In this document: piece after piece, positions 7,013 through 10,591 of the stretch
Layout: every line of letters begins with the position of its first letter
How positions within the stretch are numbered: position 1 is the first letter of the stretch
Assembly (NCBI GenBank): GCA_934678915.1
Contig: CAKUSF010000067.1
Coordinates: 1 to 10,591 of the forward strand
From: an uncultured Bacteroidales bacterium
Lineage (GTDB): Bacteria; Bacteroidota; Bacteroidia; Bacteroidales; UBA932
Reading direction: 5' to 3'
Length of the DNA stretch: 10,591 bases
Position numbers and translations under genes: made by a program
The notes under the pieces: generated by a model
What the model saw: only the letters and a program-made list of their open reading frames with translations
Databases searched by the model: none
Told to the model about the DNA's origin: nothing

Positions 7013-7055
7013 CACATTTCCTGCTCCGCTCGACTTTGTAAGTCTAAAAGAAACT

Positions 7056-7094
7056 GAGTGAATACCTTACGAGTAAAGCATTCACTCTGTTTTT
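7056..7094 (+). terminator. Terminator of greA, possibly bidirectional
   Basis: GAGTGAAT (7056-7063) pairs with ATTCACTC (7080-7087), and inside the 16-nt loop CTTAC can pair with GTAA(A)G across a bulge. Five T (7090-7094) follow TG on the + strand. On the - strand the same hairpin is followed by AGTTTCTTTTAG, so it may also end the convergent LRR lipoprotein transcript, which stops 25 nt away. Confidence 0.82.
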
Positions 7095-7118
7095 GCTAGC
7101 CAGATTGCTCTCTGCTAT

Positions 7119-9188
7119 TTATTGCTCTTCTTGAATTCTGTCTGCATAGGTTGACCAGCCTTCTGCGGCTTTGTAGGTCTTTGCGCAGCCTTTCGGAATG
7201 TAGATTACGAAGTTGTCAGACGTATCAGCGAAGGTATTGGCGTCTAGCGTTGCAGGAGTGGCTGACAGCATGTGGATTTCTGCCAGTTCCTTGCTGTTAT
7301 AGAATATGTTCGCCCCCAATTTGCTGACATTTGCTGAGATTGTAATCTTTTTGAGAGCATTCATATTGCTAAATGCATACTGTCCGATTTCTGTAATCGG
7401 TGCTCCTGCCAGGTCAATTGAGGTGATGCCACTGTATTCAAATGCAGCTCTACCGATGCTTTCAATATTTGGAAGGCTTATCTCCCCGGCAATCTTTGTA
7501 CAGTTATTGAACCCACCATTCTCTATTGTCTTGACTATCTTCAACTGTTCATTGGTTACTTCCAATGCATAGCAGTTTTGGAAGGCATAAATTCCGATGT
7601 TTTCCGTGAGGTAGCTAACCATAGGTAAGGTTCTGCAATCTTTGAACATATAGTCCGAGATTTTGGTAAGATTCTTGAGTGAACCGACACTAGTCAGCTT
7701 TCCGCAGCCATCAAACATATTATTGCCAGCGCTTGTGAGATTTCGTAAATCTACGCTTTCCACACCGCAGGAGGCAAACGCGTATTCTTCAGCTGTCAGG
7801 AGATTACTTAGATTTATGCTTTTGAGATTGCTGCAACCGCTAAATGCATAACGATAAACGTTTTTGAGTTTCGGTGTATCACCGACAGATTCTAGATTAA
7901 TGGCGCTTTGAAATGCGTTCTGTCCGATGGCTGTGACTGATGAGAGGTCTATATATTTAAGCTGTTTGCATTGGTAGAACGCATATGCTTCTATTGTCTC
8001 AACACCATGCGTGCTATTAATTTCAGAGAGGTTGGTTTCTCTAAAACTATTGTAACTTATTGTAGTGATATTAGGAGGAAGTGTTATCTTTCCTATTTTT
8101 ACTTTATTGTTCCAGAAATTTGGAGTCTTCACCAATCCTGTGAAATGCTGAAATTCATGGAATGATGTAATTTTGGTGCTTTTAGGCAATGTACTGCTTA
8201 TAAAAGATGACATCTGATTATCCGTCACCACAGCCGCCTCACCGATCGTCAGAAAGCCGTCTTTGTCTGTGTCAAAATTGCTCACCAGCAATTCTCCGAG
8301 ATTAGAATCCTCAAAAGAAATGACATTGAAATCAGTCTTGTCGAGGTTCAACTTGAGCGTAACTTTGTGGCCGGCTTGGAGGTTGCTGCTGCCATCAATA
8401 ATCTTAGTCAGAGTGCAGGTCGCACCGTCCTTTGTGTAAGTGATGTTGATCCTGACTTTCGTGCCGGACAGATCCACCGGAGCCACAACCGCGATCTTCC
8501 CTTGCCACTCAGTACTGAGTTCAGCAACTGGGTCGCTCACTGAGACGTAGTTATAGGATTCGGTCAAAATCTTGTCAGCCATGATGGTTTTTCCTGTGAA
8601 GTATTTACCTTCGTCAAGGCTAGCCAGCGTCACTTTCGTCACGGGACATCCATTGAGTTCCGAGGACTTGAACTGGAAATCAATGTAGGCACACTCATGT
8701 GTGAATGTCAGTCCTTTTTTAACCAACTCGGCTTTAGTTCCTGAGAATTTCGCGCTCATTCGGCCCCATTTCCCTGTCTGGCCATCCTGCTCTGCGGCAA
8801 TCTCGATCACTTGGGTGCCATCTGAGGTAGTCTCAGAATAAGGATAATAGGCTGTGAAAGCAATCTGTGTCTCATCTGTCACCTCGACCCCCTCTTTGAT
8901 AGGCACCGTAATCGTTGCTGACTGTTTCCCGTCAAACTCATCCTTTATCGCGTAGAAAGAACTTCCGTCAACTACGCTATTACCATCCGCGACAAACCCG
9001 ATTCTGTCACCCTTTGCCCAAAGCACGTTAACTCCATCAATCGTTGTCTTTGTTGCCTGCGAAACATTCGCGCTGACCTCAATCCCACGAACTTCCTCAG
9101 TTTCCTTTCCTTGCTCCTCAAGGTTTTCCTTGCTGCATGCAGCCACTGCCAGAACGGTCAGAGCCGCTGTAAAAAATTGCTTATTCAT
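7119..9188 (-). CDS. Surface lipoprotein: fimbrillin-like domain, EF-hand loop and BspA-type leucine-rich repeats
   Basis: 689 aa. Seen: a lipoprotein signal with lipobox LAVAAC (Cys18), followed by a Glu/Lys-rich linker typical of exported Bacteroidota lipoproteins. Residues about 38-285 resemble the fimbrillin-like (Mfa-like) fold common in this phylum (KTTIDGVNVLWAKGDRIGF, then FTAYYPYSE). Next comes a canonical EF-hand loop, D306-T-D308-K-D310-G-F-L-T-I-G-E317, which should bind Ca2+. The C-terminal half holds about 13 LRR_5/BspA repeats with the pattern AF-x-x-C-x-x-L-x-x-I-x-L, the key Phe recurring at 382, 404, 426, 449, 471, 492, 515, 536, 560, 583, 606, 629 and 653 (21-24 residue period). 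The protein ends in IPKGCAKTYKAAEGWSTYADRI, the usual capping segment of such proteins. BspA-type proteins act in adhesion to host proteins or other cells; the ligand here is unknown. The gene lies downstream of a small ORF in the same predicted transcript. Confidence 0.92.
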   Translation of the reverse strand: MNKQFFTAALTVLAVAACSKENLEEQGKETEEVRGIEVSANVSQATKTTIDGVNVLWAKGDRIGFVADGNSVVDGSSFYAIKDEFDGKQSATITVPIKEGVEVTDETQIAFTAYYPYSETTSDGTQVIEIAAEQDGQTGKWGRMSAKFSGTKAELVKKGLTFTHECAYIDFQFKSSELNGCPVTKVTLASLDEGKYFTGKTIMADKILTESYNYVSVSDPVAELSTEWQGKIAVVAPVDLSGTKVRINITYTKDGATCTLTKIIDGSSNLQAGHKVTLKLNLDKTDFNVISFEDSNLGELLVSNFDTDKDGFLTIGEAAVVTDNQMSSFISSTLPKSTKITSFHEFQHFTGLVKTPNFWNNKVKIGKITLPPNITTISYNSFRETNLSEINSTHGVETIEAYAFYQCKQLKYIDLSSVTAIGQNAFQSAINLESVGDTPKLKNVYRYAFSGCSNLKSINLSNLLTAEEYAFASCGVESVDLRNLTSAGNNMFDGCGKLTSVGSLKNLTKISDYMFKDCRTLPMVSYLTENIGIYAFQNCYALEVTNEQLKIVKTIENGGFNNCTKIAGEISLPNIESIGRAAFEYSGITSIDLAGAPITEIGQYAFSNMNALKKITISANVSKLGANIFYNSKELAEIHMLSATPATLDANTFADTSDNFVIYIPKGCAKTYKAAEGWSTYADRIQEEQ

Positions 9189-9247
9189 ATAGTCTTTCTA
9201 GATTAAGAAAAGGTTAATACTCAGAGTCTTCGCTATCGCCCCAAGAT

Positions 9248-9370
9248 CTATTTTCGAGAGAATTTATACCCCCCCACGGTACTTGTTGCGAAAACATGGC
9301 ACGCCTCGATTTCGCAAACCAAGACCTCTGGTGCGGCATAAGCCCGGAGAATACTGTTTTTACTGTTCAT
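9248..9370 (-). CDS. Small ORF (40 aa) in the leader of the LRR lipoprotein gene, with a G7 tract near its 3' end
   Basis: This is an unannotated-size gene. ATG is at 9368-9370 and TAG at 9248-9250. The product starts MNSKNSILRAYAAPEVLV and continues CEIEACHVFATSTVGG, then YKFSRK. The pattern Tyr-x-x-Pro-Glu-Val-x-Val-x-Glu...Ser-Thr matches, from memory, short Bacteroidales peptides often encoded beside lipoprotein or fimbrillin genes; their function is not known to me. Seven consecutive G (9259-9265, C on the + strand) lie in the Val-Gly-Gly codons. With one G fewer, the frame continues as INSLENRSWGDSEDSEY and stops at 9214-9216 (51 aa), an acidic Trp-containing end that looks more like the family than the basic one seen here. 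With one G more it stops after 35 aa. It sits about 34 nt after a predicted start site and has no SD. I consider it a real gene, probably frame-shifted, phase-variable or affected by a base-count error. Confidence 0.6.
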   Translation of the reverse strand: MNSKNSILRAYAAPEVLVCEIEACHVFATSTVGGYKFSRK

Positions 9371-9409
9371 TGCTTAAAGGTTTAATAAGTTGCAAAACAT
9401 TTTGTTCGA

Positions 9410-9441
9410 CAAAGTTAGAAAAACTGTTTCGGTTTAGCAAA
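9410..9441 (-). promoter_or_regulatory. Promoter for the small ORF and LRR lipoprotein
   Basis: On the - strand TTTG (9441-9438), a 20-nt spacer and TAACTTTG (9417-9410) form a full-consensus Bacteroidota promoter, with the same spacing as the rpsF promoter. The predicted start is near 9404, so the leader before the lipoprotein ATG is about 215 nt and the small ORF occupies most of it. Confidence 0.75.
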
Positions 9442-9530
9442 TAAAAAAATCGAGGGGTGAAGGTGAAGCAGACTCTCGGCATTTCCGATGCAGTGAAATG
9501 GCTTTTCATCACGGGCGCAATAATACTATA

Positions 9531-9574
9531 TTTTGCTCCCATTGTGGTACTTACTTACCATGACGGGAGCAAAA
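9531..9574. repeat. Long nested inverted repeat between the GNAT remnant and the LRR promoter
   Basis: TTTTGCTCCC (9531-9540) and GGGAGCAAAA (9565-9574) are perfect arms. Inside them TGGTA (9545-9549) and TACCA (9556-9560) also pair, with wobble pairs and one mismatch between the two blocks, so nearly the whole 44 nt folds into one hairpin with a 6-nt loop. Neither strand shows a T-tail, so it is not a standard terminator. The rest of 9371-9626 holds the promoter above, a 7-bp hairpin TAGAGTA/TACTCTA (9608-9629) overlapping the GNAT stop, and nothing else I can support. Confidence 0.7.
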
Positions 9575-9626
9575 ATACAGCAAAGTGATTAAGTACGCGA
9601 ATTTAGCTAGAGTATCAGACGGTACT

Positions 9627-9896
9627 CTACAGCAGATAGAATGTAGTCTCAAGGGTCTTTGAATATGCTTCCCGCTCCTTCCAAGGATGAGCGTAGCAAT
9701 AACCGATGACCACGCCATCATATTCAAAGACAAAATAAGGGAAGGCGGTGGAAATAGAATTGATGCGGCCACGCATCTCCTCCGTTGTGACTGGTTCTGT
9801 CTCGAAGGTGATGGTGGTCGCTGAAACGTATTTATTGTAAATGGAAGCGATGCGCTCGGCATCGTCTAATCGCACTTGTCTGATGAAACCGTTCAT
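9627..9896 (-). pseudogene. Truncated GNAT N-acetyltransferase (phosphinothricin-acetyltransferase-like), N-terminal half only
   Basis: The frame encodes 89 aa that match the first half of the Pat/MnaT-type GNAT family: IRQVRLDDAERIASIYNKYV, then ATTITFETEPVTTEEMRGRI (27-46), and GYCYAHPWKEREAY at 65-78. Family members are about 160-180 aa and next carry the acetyl-CoA pyrophosphate loop (Q/R-x-x-G-x-G/A); here the frame ends with TTFYLL and TAG, and none of the three - strand frames downstream resumes the homology. The cofactor site is therefore missing and activity is not expected. The ATG directly abuts the flavodoxin TAG (TAGATG), indicating translational coupling in the original operon. 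The break point near 9640 is followed by low-coding sequence, consistent with a deletion that removed the 3' half. Confidence 0.82.
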
Positions 9897-10460
9897 CTAC
9901 AAACTTTTGACCCATTCGTCAACGGTCTTCTGGCTGGCCCCGTTCAGGAGTTTGCCGGCCTTGAAATTCACCTCTGGGTATTGCTTACCGAGTACCTTGA
10001 GGGAATTCTGGATTCCACTGCCACCAGATGTCATGAAGAGAATCACGGTCTTGCCTTTTAGGCCGTAAGCCTCGATGAAAGTGTTGATGATCCTCGGAGC
10101 ACCGTTCCACCAGTTAGGGAAGCCGAGATAAACCACATCGTATGCGTCCAAATTCTCCTTGGTCTTGATGAAAGCCGGACGGGAGGATGGGTCTGCATTC
10201 TCCTTGCAGCAGCGTGAAGTCTCGACGGTCCAGTCCAGATCCTCGGTGGAATATTCAGCCTCCGGGGTGATCTTGTAAAGTTCCCCACTAGTAGCGGTAG
10301 CGATCTTCTTCGCTAGAGACTCTGTAGTTCCTGTGGCGGAAAAATAAGCCACAAGTGTCTTGCTGTCAGTCATGTTCTTTTTCTCCTTCTTTTGTCCGCA
10401 GGCCGTGACGGTGATTAGTCCCAAGGCCACAACCGCGATGATAAACACTAATTTTTTCAT
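9897..10460 (-). CDS. Flavodoxin-like lipoprotein
   Basis: 187 aa. Residues 1-21 form a lipoprotein signal ending in TVTAC (lipid-bearing Cys21), followed by a Lys-rich linker, so the flavodoxin domain is exported and membrane-anchored. The domain starts at about 34 (KTLVAYFSATGTTESLAKKIA); SATGTTE (41-47) is the FMN phosphate loop, YLGFPNWWNGAP (111-122) and FMTSGGSG (142-149) are the isoalloxazine-side loops. These features fit the flavodoxin_4-type group common in Bacteroides. It probably carries electrons or reduces quinone-like compounds at the membrane; the partner is unknown. A second Met at residue 30 could give a cytosolic form if used, but the lipoprotein signal is convincing. The cupin-like gene ends 17 nt upstream and the GNAT remnant starts at its stop codon. 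Confidence 0.93.
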   Translation of the reverse strand: MKKLVFIIAVVALGLITVTACGQKKEKKNMTDSKTLVAYFSATGTTESLAKKIATATSGELYKITPEAEYSTEDLDWTVETSRCCKENADPSSRPAFIKTKENLDAYDVVYLGFPNWWNGAPRIINTFIEAYGLKGKTVILFMTSGGSGIQNSLKVLGKQYPEVNFKAGKLLNGASQKTVDEWVKSL

Positions 10461-10477
10461 GATTCTATCTGTTTTGA

Positions 10478-10591
10478 TTATTTCTCACAAGAGGCATACT
10501 GCTCATCCGTCACCGGCTCAAGCCATTCATTGCTGGACTCTCCGCCAGTAGTGACATGGGTGGCAATGTGCTGGAACCAACTGTCTTTCGT
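10478..10591 (-). CDS. Cupin-domain protein, C-terminal 37 residues (5' end outside the window)
   Basis: The frame runs in from the right edge and ends at TAA (10478-10480). The visible part reads KDSWFQHIATHV, then GESSNEWLEPVTDEQYASC. The pair DSWFxHxA...NEWLEPVxDEQY is, from memory, the end of cupin proteins (alone or fused to carboxymuconolactone decarboxylase) that in Bacteroidales often sit beside flavodoxins and aldo-keto reductases. The metal-binding cupin motifs lie outside the window, so only the family level can be stated. It is 17 nt upstream of the flavodoxin gene and likely in the same operon. Confidence 0.72.
   Translation of the reverse strand, partial: TKDSWFQHIATHVTTGGESSNEWLEPVTDEQYASCEK

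Noticed and set aside
9494..9508. TGAAA-N5-TTTCA inverted repeat upstream of the LRR promoter
   Set aside because: Only 5 bp arms in AT-rich sequence, about 55 bp upstream of the -33 box; too weak to call an operator.
9360..9542. 60-aa ORF on the - strand (MGAKYSIIAP...)
   Set aside because: It runs across the full-consensus promoter and has no recognisable family pattern; the small ORF at 9248-9370 explains the region better.
9531..9574. Integron attC site or invertible-promoter repeat
   Set aside because: The arms lack attC core sites and no integrase or recombinase is near; the arms are too short and too close together for a promoter inversion element.
9551..9862. 103-aa ORF overlapping the GNAT remnant in another frame
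   Set aside because: Its composition (Pro/Ser/Arg-rich, then Leu-rich) is that of a shadow frame, and its end does not supply the missing GNAT acetyl-CoA motif.

Overview
The window looks like a chromosomal segment of a member of the Bacteroidota, most likely order Bacteroidales. Four lines of evidence support this: promoter boxes of the TTTG / TAnnTTTG type, mostly AT-rich start regions without a Shine-Dalgarno (SD) sequence, a DUF4831-type secreted protein, and a fimbrillin-like surface lipoprotein with BspA-type leucine-rich repeats. I cannot name a genus from sequence alone.

Layout. 1-582: 3' end of pckA (ATP-dependent PEP carboxykinase, + strand) closed by a textbook terminator. 595-1507 (- strand): a low-molecular-weight tyrosine phosphatase followed by a CrcB/Fluc fluoride channel. 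1551-2884 (- strand): the rpsF-rpsR-rplI ribosomal protein operon, complete with promoter, structured leader and terminator. 2903-6372 (- strand): an lpxL-type lipid A acyltransferase, a DUF4831 secreted protein and the dipeptidase PepD, tightly packed as an operon. 6487-7094: greA on the + strand, divergent from lpxL, ending in a hairpin that may serve both strands. 7119-9441 (- strand): a large LRR surface lipoprotein preceded by a roughly 215-nt leader that holds an unannotated 40-codon ORF. 9531-10591 (- strand): a cupin-like protein (end only), a flavodoxin-like lipoprotein and a GNAT acetyltransferase that has lost its C-terminal half.

Most of the window is housekeeping: gluconeogenesis or anaplerosis, translation, transcript cleavage, peptide turnover and outer-membrane lipid assembly. 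The accessory part is 7.1-10.6 kb. Its most interesting item is the small ORF at 9248-9370. It carries a motif (Tyr-x-x-Pro-Glu-Val...Ser-Thr) that I associate with short Bacteroidales peptides encoded near surface-lipoprotein genes. A run of seven G lies near its 3' end, and losing one G would replace the basic 40-aa ending with an acidic, Trp-containing 51-aa ending that stops 25 nt before the lipoprotein start. The second point of interest is the ribosomal operon. Its leader hairpin overlaps the promoter and contains a CCG bulge like that of the S6:S18 autoregulatory motif, and rpsR has a perfect SD although its phylum generally does not use SDs.

I found no CRISPR array, tRNA, rRNA, transposase, phage gene or recognisable defence system.
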